Position numbers and translations under genes: made by a program. From JAVVTQ01 sp036653595 (GTDB taxonomy: Bacteria; Bacillota; Clostridia; Oscillospirales; Ruminococcaceae), in contig JAVVTQ010000018.1 of the NCBI GenBank assembly GCA_036653595.1, forward strand, positions 1 through 29,291: a DNA stretch of 29,291 nt, in the 5' to 3' direction. The notes under the pieces were generated by a model. It made no database searches. It had not been told where the DNA came from and saw only the letters and a list, made by a program, of their open reading frames with translations. The stretch's first letter is position 1; every line of letters starts with the position of its first letter. This document shows, piece after piece, positions 1-8,047 of the stretch.

Positions 1-5
1 GATTT

Positions 6-1565
6 TTAGTCAGCATCTTTAGTCCTCCTTGTCACAGCGGCACAAAGCCCAGCGGCATCCGCTATGGATTCAAATACAACCGCACCCGCATTTTCCAATG
101 TCGTCTTTGCAGCATCGAAGCTGTACTTTCCTTCATTAGGCGCCGTAAGCGCAACGATGACCACAATATCGCGCTGCTCCGTCGTGGCGCGCGACTTGGC
201 GGAGTCTATTGTGGCCGCAAGCTCTTCCACCGCCCGCTCTCCAAACCGCTCACCCGAAAAGCAGTCCGCGATAATCGCCGCAACCGTCTTGTTGCTGCTC
301 TCTTCCAAAATGCGCCTGTTGCGCTTGGACTGGTTTATGTAATGCGGCAGCGTTCCGTACTCAAATGCGCTGTCACCAAAATCCAAAAAAGTGTTTTCCT
401 TGCTCATTTTCGAATCGTATATTTTATTTATCGGCCTTATCGGGATGTTCGAATATATTTCCGTCAGCTGCGGCTCCGCCACGCGCATCGCCTCGTCGCA
501 CATCGCGCCGCTGAGAAAAAAGCCGCGCGCAAAGCACTGACGCGCCGACAGGCCTGAGGTGCAGTTTATGACAAGCTCCTCCATCTTTTCTTTGGGAAGC
601 CCAATTTCCAGTGCCTGCTCGCCTGCCAGCCTCACGGCGACAAATGCGGCCTCCTCCAGCGAGAATGCAAAATTTATTTGCGGATACTTTGCCATAACCG
701 TTTCGGAAAGTCCTGCGCAAAGAACCACCACGGGCAAATTGAGTGCCGAAATATACTCAAGGATTTCGTCTATTTTATTCTGCTCGCTCTGCCTGAGATG
801 CACAATTGCCGAGGATGTTGTCCCCGATTTGCACAGCATATCGAGAAAAAGCTTTGTGGATATAAAATTTATCTCCACCATGGACTCTCGTTTCCCCACA
901 TGCACCGCCTGGCTTATTCCGCCGCCCGCAGCTTCGACATATGCGCAAAGACTGTTGACGCACAGCGCCGATGATGAGACTACGGCCACCGTTCCGTTTT
1001 TTGTGGGCGCTGCGAAGCCGAGAGGCACGCCGTCTATTATGCCGCCGCCGCATTTGTGGCCAAAGAGAACCAACCCGCGCTCCTTTGCTTCAATTTTCAG
1101 GCGCGCCTCATCTTCTATTGACACGCTCGACATCAGCATGACATTCATGCCCAGTCTCAGACATTTTTGCGCCTCGCGCACTGCATGTCCCGACGGCACT
1201 GATACAACCGCGAGGTTTGCACCCTCATGAAGGGTTTTTGCATATTCGACGCTCTTTACATAGCGCACTTTTCTGTAATCGCCGGCTCTTTCAAGCTGTG
1301 AAACAAAATCAAGCGCAAGTCCCTCTGTATTCAGGCTCTCAGAGCTGATGGAAAACATAAGGTCATTGCTTTTAAGTTTTTCGGACACCGCCCGTGAAAA
1401 GCCGTATGAAAGTGACTTTATGCGCTTCTCCGGCGTTGCCATTGCCGCAAAAACCGAATCAACCCCGTCGATTTTGGAGAGCTCGTAGGCTATCTTTGAC
1501 AGCGCGATTTCGTCAATATATTTATTTTTCAAAACGAGTGTTTTAGTGATATCAAAGACCTCCAT
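6..1565 (-). CDS. FdrA-like protein (divergent acyl-CoA synthetase family)
   Basis: This is a complete protein of 519 residues from ATG 1565; a TTG at 1571 lies six bases downstream of an AAGG and is an alternative start. It aligns by eye with FdrA along its length: an N-terminal dinucleotide-fold half, a central region with CGGGIIDGVPLGFA and AGGGISQAV, and a C-terminal block (FLDFGDSAFEYG...LPHYINQSKRNRRI) corresponding to the FdrA segment around LGDDFYTVGRPHPMIDP. FdrA proteins resemble the succinyl-CoA synthetase alpha chain and are linked to purine/allantoin-derived oxamate and carbamoyl-phosphate metabolism. Here the usual GASGTG loop reads VSSSAL, GPDCGT reads GHKCGG, and GTGGRD reads HVGKRE, so ordinary acyl-phosphate or CoA chemistry is doubtful. 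The gene has its own promoter and is separated from oadB by a terminator. Any operon partners (such as DUF1116 or carbamate kinase) would lie beyond the left edge. Family placement is fairly secure; function is open. Confidence 0.75.
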   Translation of the reverse strand: MEVFDITKTLVLKNKYIDEIALSKIAYELSKIDGVDSVFAAMATPEKRIKSLSYGFSRAVSEKLKSNDLMFSISSESLNTEGLALDFVSQLERAGDYRKVRYVKSVEYAKTLHEGANLAVVSVPSGHAVREAQKCLRLGMNVMLMSSVSIEDEARLKIEAKERGLVLFGHKCGGGIIDGVPLGFAAPTKNGTVAVVSSSALCVNSLCAYVEAAGGGISQAVHVGKRESMVEINFISTKLFLDMLCKSGTTSSAIVHLRQSEQNKIDEILEYISALNLPVVVLCAGLSETVMAKYPQINFAFSLEEAAFVAVRLAGEQALEIGLPKEKMEELVINCTSGLSARQCFARGFFLSGAMCDEAMRVAEPQLTEIYSNIPIRPINKIYDSKMSKENTFLDFGDSAFEYGTLPHYINQSKRNRRILEESSNKTVAAIIADCFSGERFGERAVEELAATIDSAKSRATTEQRDIVVIVALTAPNEGKYSFDAAKTTLENAGAVVFESIADAAGLCAAVTRRTKDAD

Positions 1566-1635
1566 AATCAAATTGCGCCTTTTTCAAAAATAAACCGTGC
1601 AAGGCGCTGATATCTGTTTTTTGAGCTATGTAGTC

Positions 1636-1664
1636 ATTATAACAGTATATTTTGCCGCAAACAA
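1636..1664 (-). promoter_or_regulatory. Promoter of the FdrA-like gene
   Basis: On the minus strand a -35 TTGTTT (1659-1664) is followed by a 17-base spacer and a perfect -10 TATAAT (1636-1641). The start codon lies about 70 bases downstream, giving a leader of roughly 65 bases. This is the clearest sigma-A-type promoter in the left part of the window. Confidence 0.7.
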
Positions 1665-1826
1665 GCTAAATACGATGTAAGCCGCAATCGGCAAGGTAAA
1701 GTATGCTTTTTTTACTGCGTTTTATCTGTGAAAATAGTGAGCCGCCGCACGTGACTGATTTTTTTGCATTTCTCTCTTTTCGTGTTTGCCGAGCACTGCT
1801 TCGAGCGCCCTAGCGGTTTTATGCGC
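1665..1826. other. Intergenic stretch with no recognised feature
   Basis: This is the middle of the 312-base gap between the FdrA-like gene and oadB, between the promoter of the former and the terminator of the latter. It is T-rich on the plus strand (several runs of seven T). I see no ORF with a ribosome site, no strong hairpin and no known RNA motif here. Confidence 0.5.
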
Positions 1827-1860
1827 AAAAAGGCGGCAAGAGTATTCTCTTGCCGCCTTT
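1827..1860 (-). terminator. Intrinsic terminator of the oad operon
   Basis: A perfect 12-bp inverted repeat (AGGCGGCAAGAG at 1831-1842 with its complement at 1847-1858, loop TATT) is followed on the minus strand by a run of five T. It lies 24 bases beyond the oadB stop codon. Confidence 0.9.
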
Positions 1861-1883
1861 GTTTACTTTTGAATGCCCAACTG

Positions 1884-3059
1884 TCAGGCTCCAAACATTG
1901 ATAGAAATACTCCCGCGGCAACTGCCGAGCCGATTACTCCCGCCACGTTTGGTCCCATGGCGTGCATAAGCAGATAGTTGTTTGGATTTTCCTCGCGTCC
2001 CACGTTTTGCGATACACGCGCGGCCATCGGGACGGCGGAAACTCCGGCCGAGCCTATAAGCGGGTTTATCTTGCCCTTTGTCAGCCAGCACATAAGCTTT
2101 CCGAACAGCACGCCTCCCGCAGTGGAGATGCTGAATGCAAAGAGTCCCATCAGAATGATTTTGAGTGTCTCAACCTTTAAGAAGTTGCTTGCAACGGCAG
2201 TTCCGCCGACAGACACACCGAGCATAATTGTGATGATGTTCATCAGCTCATTGCTGGCCGTCTTGACGAGTCTGTCGACAAGTCCGGATTCCTTCATGAG
2301 GTTTCCTAGCATGAGGCAGCCGACAAGTGTTGTCGCATCGGGAACGAGCAGCGCAACAACAACGGTGACGACAATCGGGAACAGAATTCTCTCGGTTCTT
2401 GACACGGGGCGAAGCTGTTCCATGACAATCGAGCGCTCTTTTTTGGTTGTAAGAGCTTTCATTATAGGCGGCTGGATGAACGGCACAAGCGCCATATATG
2501 AATATGCAGCTATCGCGATGGCCGGCAGCAGCATAGGCGCCAGCTCCTTCGTGACATATATCGCCGTCGGTCCGTCCGCACCGCCGATTATACCGATTGC
2601 GCAGGCCTCAAGCGCATTGAAGCCGAGCAGGAAGCTGCCTGCAAATGTGACAAAGATTCCAAGTTGCGCGGCAGCGCCGAGGAAAATCGTCTTCGGGTTT
2701 GCGATAAGCGGGGAGAAGTCCGTCATCGCGCCTATTCCAAGGAAAATAAGCGGCGGATAAACTCCCAGTTTGACGCCCAGATAGAGAATATCAAGCAGAC
2801 CGCCCTTTTGAAGCACAAGGTTGTAGTCGACATCCGCATTCTGGAAAAACTCCATGTGCATCATGTTTGCGCCGGGAAGGTTCGTCAAAAGCATTCCAAA
2901 TGCGATTGGGATGAGCAGCAGCGGTTCAAACTTCTTTACAATTGCGAGATAGAAAAGGAAAAGTGAAATCATAATCATCAAGCACGACTGCCAGTCAATG
3001 CCGTCGATTATTCTCGCTATTCCCGTCGTTTGGATAAAACCTAAAAATGTTTCAAACAT
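1884..3059 (-). CDS. oadB: Sodium ion-translocating decarboxylase, beta subunit (OadB/GcdB/MmdB family)
   Basis: This polytopic membrane protein of 391 residues is the subunit that decarboxylates carboxybiotin and exports Na+ in oxaloacetate, methylmalonyl-CoA or glutaconyl-CoA decarboxylases. The family signature GGADGPTAIY lies at about residues 159-168, with Asp162 matching the Na+/H+-binding aspartate (Asp203 in Klebsiella OadB). The C-terminal MGPNVAGVIGSA motif includes Asn371, matching another essential residue. Length is normal for the Gram-positive form, and the core motifs are intact, so this pump subunit looks functional. AAGGGGG lies seven bases before ATG 3059. The gene starts 12 bases after its partner at 3072-3503 and ends at a strong terminator. 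Which acyl substrate is used cannot be told, because the carboxyltransferase alpha subunit is not in the window; the symbol oadB is therefore generic. Confidence 0.93.
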   Translation of the reverse strand: MFETFLGFIQTTGIARIIDGIDWQSCLMIMISLFLFYLAIVKKFEPLLLIPIAFGMLLTNLPGANMMHMEFFQNADVDYNLVLQKGGLLDILYLGVKLGVYPPLIFLGIGAMTDFSPLIANPKTIFLGAAAQLGIFVTFAGSFLLGFNALEACAIGIIGGADGPTAIYVTKELAPMLLPAIAIAAYSYMALVPFIQPPIMKALTTKKERSIVMEQLRPVSRTERILFPIVVTVVVALLVPDATTLVGCLMLGNLMKESGLVDRLVKTASNELMNIITIMLGVSVGGTAVASNFLKVETLKIILMGLFAFSISTAGGVLFGKLMCWLTKGKINPLIGSAGVSAVPMAARVSQNVGREENPNNYLLMHAMGPNVAGVIGSAVAAGVFLSMFGA

Positions 3060-3071
3060 TATTTTTCCCCC

Positions 3072-3503
3072 TTACATGACCGAGAAAAGAACGTCGCCGT
3101 TCTTAACCGTGTCGCCCTCTTTTACGGCAAGAGTGAGTTTGCCGGGATAAGGGGTAATTATTTCGTCTACGATGCCGTTTGTCTCGAGATGCAGCACAAC
3201 CTCGCCCTTTGCGAGCTTGGTTTTATCGCTCATGATGCATTTTACAATGCCGTTTAACGGCGATACAACGCTGTATACCGTGCCGCTCTTCTTTTTGTTC
3301 GGGTCGAATATTTTTTCGAGTGCGACCATGAAAAGAAAGATAATCGAAAGCACACAGAATACGACCAGCAGACCTGAGACAACGGTGGATAAAACGTCGC
3401 CTGGACCAAAGTTCGCAACCTTTTCTGCCACGATTTCTTTTCTTGACATGCCGCTTGATTCACTCGCCATAAGCGCCGTGCCAAGTAATAACGGAGAATT
3501 CAT
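3072..3503 (-). CDS. OadG-like membrane subunit fused to a biotin-carrier-like domain without the biotinyl lysine
   Basis: The protein has 143 residues. Residues 36-60 form one hydrophobic helix in the position of the gamma subunit (OadG/MmdD) anchor; a charged linker DPNKKK follows. Residues 75-143 fold-match a biotinyl/lipoyl carrier domain: SPLNGIVKCI, KGEVVLHLE, PYPGKL, VKEGDTVKNGDVLF. In a true biotin carrier the hairpin reads EAMKM; here it reads ETNGI (107-111), so Gly110 stands where the lysine should be. The protein therefore cannot carry biotin in the normal way. The start at ATG 3503 is preceded by GGAAAGG; later in-frame ATGs lack such a site. It is co-transcribed with oadB 12 bases downstream. 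I infer a structural or assembly role for the decarboxylase membrane complex, with biotin carried by another protein elsewhere. Confidence 0.8.
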   Translation of the reverse strand: MNSPLLLGTALMASESSGMSRKEIVAEKVANFGPGDVLSTVVSGLLVVFCVLSIIFLFMVALEKIFDPNKKKSGTVYSVVSPLNGIVKCIMSDKTKLAKGEVVLHLETNGIVDEIITPYPGKLTLAVKEGDTVKNGDVLFSVM

Positions 3504-3579
3504 TGTGGTTCACGCCTTTCCAATTTGGAATATTGTTTATTGGATATCATTGAGATATCAGTAAGCCAAAATCATATTT

Positions 3580-3609
3580 ATGATACATCACAAGCCACAA
3601 CATAGTCAA
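3580..3609 (-). promoter_or_regulatory. Promoter of the oad operon
   Basis: On the minus strand a -35 TTGACT (3604-3609), an 18-base spacer and a -10 TATCAT (3580-3585) precede a leader of about 70 bases. Within that leader are two inverted repeats: GATATC at 3543-3548 and 3554-3559, and TCCAAT/ATTGGA at 3519-3524 and 3539-3544. They could be operator sites; no known regulator motif was recognised. Confidence 0.5.
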
Positions 3610-3713
3610 CCGAAATTCACCCCATGAACACCGAATGCACAAAATATTGTCAAATATTTAACATCATTTTCCAATTTGCTTTGCCGTACCTGCCGCAGCA
3701 TCTCATTTTGCAA

Positions 3714-3743
3714 CAAAAAATGCCGTTCGCGAAAACGGCATTT
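3714..3743 (-). terminator. Intrinsic terminator of the V-ATPase operon
   Basis: A perfect 10-bp stem (AAATGCCGTT at 3718-3727 with its complement at 3734-3743, loop CGCGAA) is followed on the minus strand by a T run (plus-strand A run 3714-3720). It lies about 50 bases past the ntpD stop and just upstream of the oad promoter, separating the two operons. Confidence 0.9.
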
Positions 3744-3790
3744 GCTATTTGCAAAAAAGGCACCGAACCACGCTCGTCCCTCTTCGCTTT

Positions 3791-4429
3791 CTATTGGGCG
3801 GCCAGCTCCTCTGCGAGCATTTCCTTCACCTTCATGAGCCGCGTCTGATTTCCGCGCTCATTCTCCTCGAGCTTCATGGTTATATACTTAATCTGCGAGT
3901 TCATCTCGGGGATCATCACGTGCTCCAGCGCGTTTACGCGGCGGCGTGTTTTTTCTATTTCATCGGCAAGCATATTTGATGCCTTTTCCACCTCAGCGAG
4001 CTCTATGAGCTTTGGCAGCAGTGCCGCAAGATCAAGAACCGCGCCATCAAGCTCACTGGATGTCGTGGCAAAGCTGTACGGCAAGTCCGATATAGCCGCA
4101 TCCTCCGAGAGCTTAATTGTAGGAACTTCAACGCTCATCACATTTCGCAGTCCTGTCGTCACGGAGGCTCTGCGAATCGGATAGATAAGCGCCTCTGTCA
4201 TGGCCTCGTTTCCCATCTCCGCGCGCGCGACGGAAAACCTCCCCATTGCGGCCGCGAGCTGCTGCTCCACCTCGTCGCGCAAAAGCTTGTCGCGCTTCAC
4301 AATCTCAATGAATCGGCGAACCATCTCATCGCGTTTATCCTTGAGCAGCTTGTGACCGCGCGCCGCTGTCTTCAATCGCTTCTTAAGGCGTGTCAGTTCC
4401 ATTCTTGTCGGATTTAACATTTTTGCCAA
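3791..4429 (-). CDS. ntpD: V-type ATPase subunit D (central rotor shaft)
   Basis: This 212-residue protein is the central stalk subunit that turns inside the A3B3 head and passes torque to the membrane ring. The N-terminal NPTRMELTRLKKRL stretch is the family hallmark. Long heptad-rich helices at both ends (about 1-75 and 125-210) fit the antiparallel coiled coil of subunit D, with a short beta-containing middle (YPIRRASVTTGLRNVMSVEVP). Length is typical. It is the last gene of the nine-gene operon, 40 bases after ntpB, and is followed by the operon terminator. No ntpH or ntpJ follows, unlike the E. hirae operon. Confidence 0.95.
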   Translation of the reverse strand: MAKMLNPTRMELTRLKKRLKTAARGHKLLKDKRDEMVRRFIEIVKRDKLLRDEVEQQLAAAMGRFSVARAEMGNEAMTEALIYPIRRASVTTGLRNVMSVEVPTIKLSEDAAISDLPYSFATTSSELDGAVLDLAALLPKLIELAEVEKASNMLADEIEKTRRRVNALEHVMIPEMNSQIKYITMKLEENERGNQTRLMKVKEMLAEELAAQ

Positions 4430-4469
4430 TCGTCATTCACCTCAATCGCTGCACTTTTTTGACACCGCG

Positions 4470-5861
4470 CTATTTGGCAGCCTGTGCATCCTCAACAGGC
4501 CAGTATTTGTCGAGATACTCGTCTCGGATTCGCTTCATCTCACTGCGCGGCAGAATTTTGAGAAGCTTCCAGCCTATCTCGAGCGTTTCCTCTATTGTCC
4601 TGTTTGTGTTATAGCCCTGTGAGATATATTCCTCTTCGAAGTGAGTCGCGAACTCCGCATAGAGCTTATCTGTCGGAGAAAGTGCCGCATCGCCCAATAT
4701 GACCGCGAGCTCCTTTGCATCCTTGCCGCGCGCATACGCGGAGAACAGCTGGTTCATCGTATCGGAATGATCCTCGCGTGTTTTACCGGCGCCGATTCCC
4801 TTATCCTTGAGGCGGGAGAGCGATGGCAGAACGTCAATTGGCGGTGTAATGCCGCGTCTGTTCAACTCGCGGGAAAGAATTATCTGTCCTTCTGTGATAT
4901 ATCCGGTGAGGTCCGGGATTGGGTGTGTTTTGTCGTCCTCGGGCATAGACAGTATGGGAATCTGAGTTATAGAGCCCTTGTTTCCCTTAATGCGCCCGGC
5001 GCGCTCGTAGAGCGACGCAAGGTCTGTGTACATATATCCGGGGTAGCCGCGGCGTCCGGGGATTTCCTTGCGCGCTGCCGAAACCTCACGCAGTGCCTCT
5101 GCGTAATTTGTGATATCGGTCATGATGACGAGCACGTGCATGCCCAATTCGTATGCGAGGTATTCTGCACAGGTAATCGCCATGCGAGGCGTCGCAATTC
5201 GCTCGACTGCCGGGTCGTTTGCAAGGTTCATGAATAAAACCGTGCGCTCAATGGCCCCTGTTTTGCGAAAATCGTTTATAAAATAATCGGCTTCCTCAAA
5301 CGTGATACCTATAGCGGCAAAAACAACCGCAAAGCTGTCGTTTGAGTTGAGCACCTTTGCCTGACGCGCTATCTGAGCGGCAAGCTGTGCGTGAGGAAGA
5401 CCCGAGCCTGAAAACACCGGCAGCTTTTGTCCGCGCACCAGAGTGTTGAGCCCATCGATGGCGCTGACACCCGTCTGAATAAATTCCGCAGGATAGTCGC
5501 GCGCAGCTGGGTTGAGCGGCGAGCCGTTTATATCAAGCTTTTTTTCGGGAATAACCGCGGGACTGCCGTCTATGGGATTTCCCATGCCGTCAAAAACGCG
5601 CCCCAGCATGTCGCGGCTCACCAACAGCTGTGTGCCGTGACCCAGAAATCGCGCCTTGCTTGTGGCAATCTTCAAACCCTGTGAGCTTTCAAAAAGCTGT
5701 ACCAACGCCTTGTCCTTGTTTATCTCAAGCACCTTGCCGAAGCGGATTTCTCCGTCCTGCTGCTCTATTTCCACAAGCTCGTCGTACTTGACGCCCTCAA
5801 CACCCTCTACTAGCATGAGGGGGCCGACGACTTCATTTATAGTCTTGTATTCCTTACGCAT
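4470..5861 (-). CDS. ntpB: V-type ATPase subunit B (non-catalytic head subunit)
   Basis: The 463-residue product alternates with subunit A in the soluble hexamer and shapes the ATP sites without hydrolysing ATP itself. It has the family order: an N-terminal beta barrel (YKTINEVVGPLMLVEGVEG), a central nucleotide-binding fold in which the Walker A loop is replaced by PVFSGSGLPHAQLAAQ, the DITNYAEALREVSAARKEIPGR-type segment, and the C-terminal helical bundle. The missing P-loop is normal for this subunit. The start codon overlaps the last bases of ntpA (stop 5854), so the two head subunits are probably translationally coupled, which suits their 3:3 stoichiometry. Confidence 0.96.
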   Translation of the reverse strand: MRKEYKTINEVVGPLMLVEGVEGVKYDELVEIEQQDGEIRFGKVLEINKDKALVQLFESSQGLKIATSKARFLGHGTQLLVSRDMLGRVFDGMGNPIDGSPAVIPEKKLDINGSPLNPAARDYPAEFIQTGVSAIDGLNTLVRGQKLPVFSGSGLPHAQLAAQIARQAKVLNSNDSFAVVFAAIGITFEEADYFINDFRKTGAIERTVLFMNLANDPAVERIATPRMAITCAEYLAYELGMHVLVIMTDITNYAEALREVSAARKEIPGRRGYPGYMYTDLASLYERAGRIKGNKGSITQIPILSMPEDDKTHPIPDLTGYITEGQIILSRELNRRGITPPIDVLPSLSRLKDKGIGAGKTREDHSDTMNQLFSAYARGKDAKELAVILGDAALSPTDKLYAEFATHFEEEYISQGYNTNRTIEETLEIGWKLLKILPRSEMKRIRDEYLDKYWPVEDAQAAK

Positions 5862-7647
5862 ATTCGACCTCTCCCCCCATCAGTGCCGCAAACTCATCGT
5901 CAATTAGCGCCATGAGCTTGTCAAAGCGACTGTCGATTTCTTTTTCCGGTATATACTTCATGCGGCCGATTTGCTCTGTCACCGCCATGGATGTTATGCG
6001 GCTGAAAACGACATCCTTGTCGAGAGCGGCATTTGCTTTGTCAAACCAGTGTATTATCGCTGTCAGCATCTTATATTGTTTTTGAGGCGAGGTATATGTG
6101 TCGACCTCGTTGAACGCTATCTGGTGCAGATAATCCTCGCGGATGCTGCGAGCGCTTTCGAGCTTGATTCTGTCACGGAAGCTCAGGGCATCCACCCCGA
6201 CCAGGCGCACAATCTCCTCCAGCTCCGACTCGTCTTGCAAAAGAGCCATCGTCTTCGCGACGAGCGAAGACCAGTCCGCTCCTATCTCCCTGTCATAAAA
6301 CTCGCCCATCGTGTCTTTATAGAGCGAATAGCTCGTCATCCAGTCGATTGCGGGAAAGTGGCGTTTATATGCCAGCGTCGACGAAAGACCCCAAAAGACC
6401 TTGACTATGCGAAGCGTTGCCTGCGAGACAGGCTCCGAGGTATCACCTCCGGGAGGCGACACTGCGCCAATCGCGGTGATAGCCCCCACGCGCTCCTCCG
6501 AGCCCAGACATTTGACAACTCCTGCACGCTCATAGAACTCGGCCAAACGCGATGAAAGGTATGCGGGATAGCCCTCTTCGCCCGGCATCTCTTCAAGTCT
6601 GCCCGACATTTCTCGAAGGGCTTCAGCCCAGCGCGAGGTGGAGTCCGCCATGACGGCGACCTTGTAGCCCATATCTCTAAAATACTCCGCTATTGTGATT
6701 CCCGTATAAATCGAAGCCTCACGTGCGGCAACGGGCATATCGGAGGTGTTCGCTATCAGAACCGTGCGCTTCATAAGGGGAAGTCCCGTGCGCGGGTCCT
6801 TAAGCTCCGGAAACTCCATGAGAACATCGGTCATTTCATTGCCGCGCTCTCCGCAGCCGATATAGACGATTATGTCAGCGTCGGCCCATTTTGCCAGCTG
6901 GTGCTGCACCACAGTTTTGCCGGAGCCGAAGGGGCCGGGGATTGCGGCGACACCGCCCTTTGAAATCGGGAAAAGCGTGTCTATCACCCTCTGCCCGGTT
7001 ATCATCGGTTCTGTCGGTGTCAGCTTTTCGGCAAAGGGTCTGCCTCTGCGCACAGGCCAGCGCTGAAGCATGGAAATATCCCTGACTGTTCCGTCGGCGA
7101 GCTTTATTTTTGCCACGACGTCCTCGATTGTGCATTCGCCGTCAAAAATCCATTCTACAGTGCCGCTCGCTCCGACAGGAACCATTATTTTTTGTGTGAC
7201 GGCAGGTGTCTCATCCACTGTGCCCAGCGCGTCTCCGGTCCCGACTTTGTCGCCCGGCTTCACAGTCGGGACAAATTTCCATCTGGCGTCGCGTGAAAGC
7301 TTCGGAACATCTACTCCGCGGCTGATTCTGTCGCCTGCCTGCTTGTATATAACCTCCAGCGGGCGCTGGATTCCATCGAAGATTCCGCCGATAAGGCCGG
7401 GAGCGAGCTCAACCGAGAGAGGTTCTCCCGTGGTATACACCGGCTCTCCCGGGCCCAGACCCGCCGTCTCCTCATAGACCTGTATGGATGCCTTGTCTCC
7501 GCGCAGCTCAATAATCTCGCCGATAAGGCGCTTGTCGCTGACACGGACGACATCGTACATTTGGCAGTTTTTCATGCCATTCGCGACAATAAGCGGACCC
7601 GCGACTTTTTCTATTGCGCCGACGGCGTTGTTTTCCGTATTACTCAT
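5854..7647 (-). CDS. ntpA: V-type ATPase subunit A (catalytic head subunit)
   Basis: The 597-residue catalytic subunit hydrolyses (or makes) ATP in the A3B3 head. The Walker A loop GPFGSGKT lies at residues 238-245, followed by the GCGERGNEM motif with the catalytic glutamate. The roughly 90-residue non-homologous insert (about 105-200) typical of V/A-type A subunits is present. I chose ATG 7647 because AAGGGAAC lies just before it; the upstream in-frame ATG at 7668 sits inside ntpG and lacks such a site. The start overlaps the 3' end of ntpG (stop at 7640) and the end overlaps ntpB, so the G-A-B genes are coupled. All key residues I can check are intact. Confidence 0.97.
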   Translation of the reverse strand: MSNTENNAVGAIEKVAGPLIVANGMKNCQMYDVVRVSDKRLIGEIIELRGDKASIQVYEETAGLGPGEPVYTTGEPLSVELAPGLIGGIFDGIQRPLEVIYKQAGDRISRGVDVPKLSRDARWKFVPTVKPGDKVGTGDALGTVDETPAVTQKIMVPVGASGTVEWIFDGECTIEDVVAKIKLADGTVRDISMLQRWPVRRGRPFAEKLTPTEPMITGQRVIDTLFPISKGGVAAIPGPFGSGKTVVQHQLAKWADADIIVYIGCGERGNEMTDVLMEFPELKDPRTGLPLMKRTVLIANTSDMPVAAREASIYTGITIAEYFRDMGYKVAVMADSTSRWAEALREMSGRLEEMPGEEGYPAYLSSRLAEFYERAGVVKCLGSEERVGAITAIGAVSPPGGDTSEPVSQATLRIVKVFWGLSSTLAYKRHFPAIDWMTSYSLYKDTMGEFYDREIGADWSSLVAKTMALLQDESELEEIVRLVGVDALSFRDRIKLESARSIREDYLHQIAFNEVDTYTSPQKQYKMLTAIIHWFDKANAALDKDVVFSRITSMAVTEQIGRMKYIPEKEIDSRFDKLMALIDDEFAALMGGEVEYA

Positions 7648-7981
7648 GTCGGTTCCCTTCTTCTTCAAACAGTATATCGGCTCCGATGGCCTTTTCGATA
7701 TTACTTTTTATATTACTCGTGCCGACTCCCAAAGAGCCGTCGCGGTTCGGTATCGGAATAATTGCGGGAAATGTCTCCGCTTTATATCGGTCTATCGCTT
7801 CGGACGCTTTGAGCGCGGCCGGCTCTGTGATATATATAATTGCGGTGCCCTCTCTCGCGAGGCGGTGAATCGCGCGCTCAATTTCGTCGCGCGTGTCGGC
7901 AAAGACCGTCTCCATACCGAGAGCTCCCCAGAGCATAATTGAATCTCTGTCGCCAACCACGGCGATTTTCACAGCTGCCAC
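7640..7981 (-). CDS. ntpG: V-type ATPase subunit F (ntpG; central stalk)
   Basis: The 113-residue protein binds subunit D in the rotor shaft. It has the small Rossmann-like fold of the family: KIAVVGDRDSIMLWGALGM at the start, EGTAIIYITEP in the middle and PAIIPIPNRDGSLGVG near the C-terminus. The start is GTG 7981, eight bases after an AGGGGGT ribosome site; a second GTG at 7972 is less well placed. The 3' end overlaps the first codons of ntpA. E. hirae calls this subunit NtpG, other bacteria subunit F. Confidence 0.93.
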   Translation of the reverse strand: MAAVKIAVVGDRDSIMLWGALGMETVFADTRDEIERAIHRLAREGTAIIYITEPAALKASEAIDRYKAETFPAIIPIPNRDGSLGVGTSNIKSNIEKAIGADILFEEEGNRHE

Positions 7982-8047
7982 AAGCGCAGACCCCCTCTCA
8001 AAATCAGCTTATAATCAATAAGTTTAAAACCCGGCGCGCCAAGCTTC

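Noticed and set aside
559..1230. Plus-strand open frame of 223 codons inside the FdrA-like gene
   Set aside because: Antisense shadow of a recognised gene; composition is serine/alanine/arginine-rich, typical of a shadow frame.
1978..2760. Plus-strand open frame of 260 codons
   Set aside because: It is the antisense of oadB, whose protein is clearly recognised, and it has no ribosome site or family resemblance.
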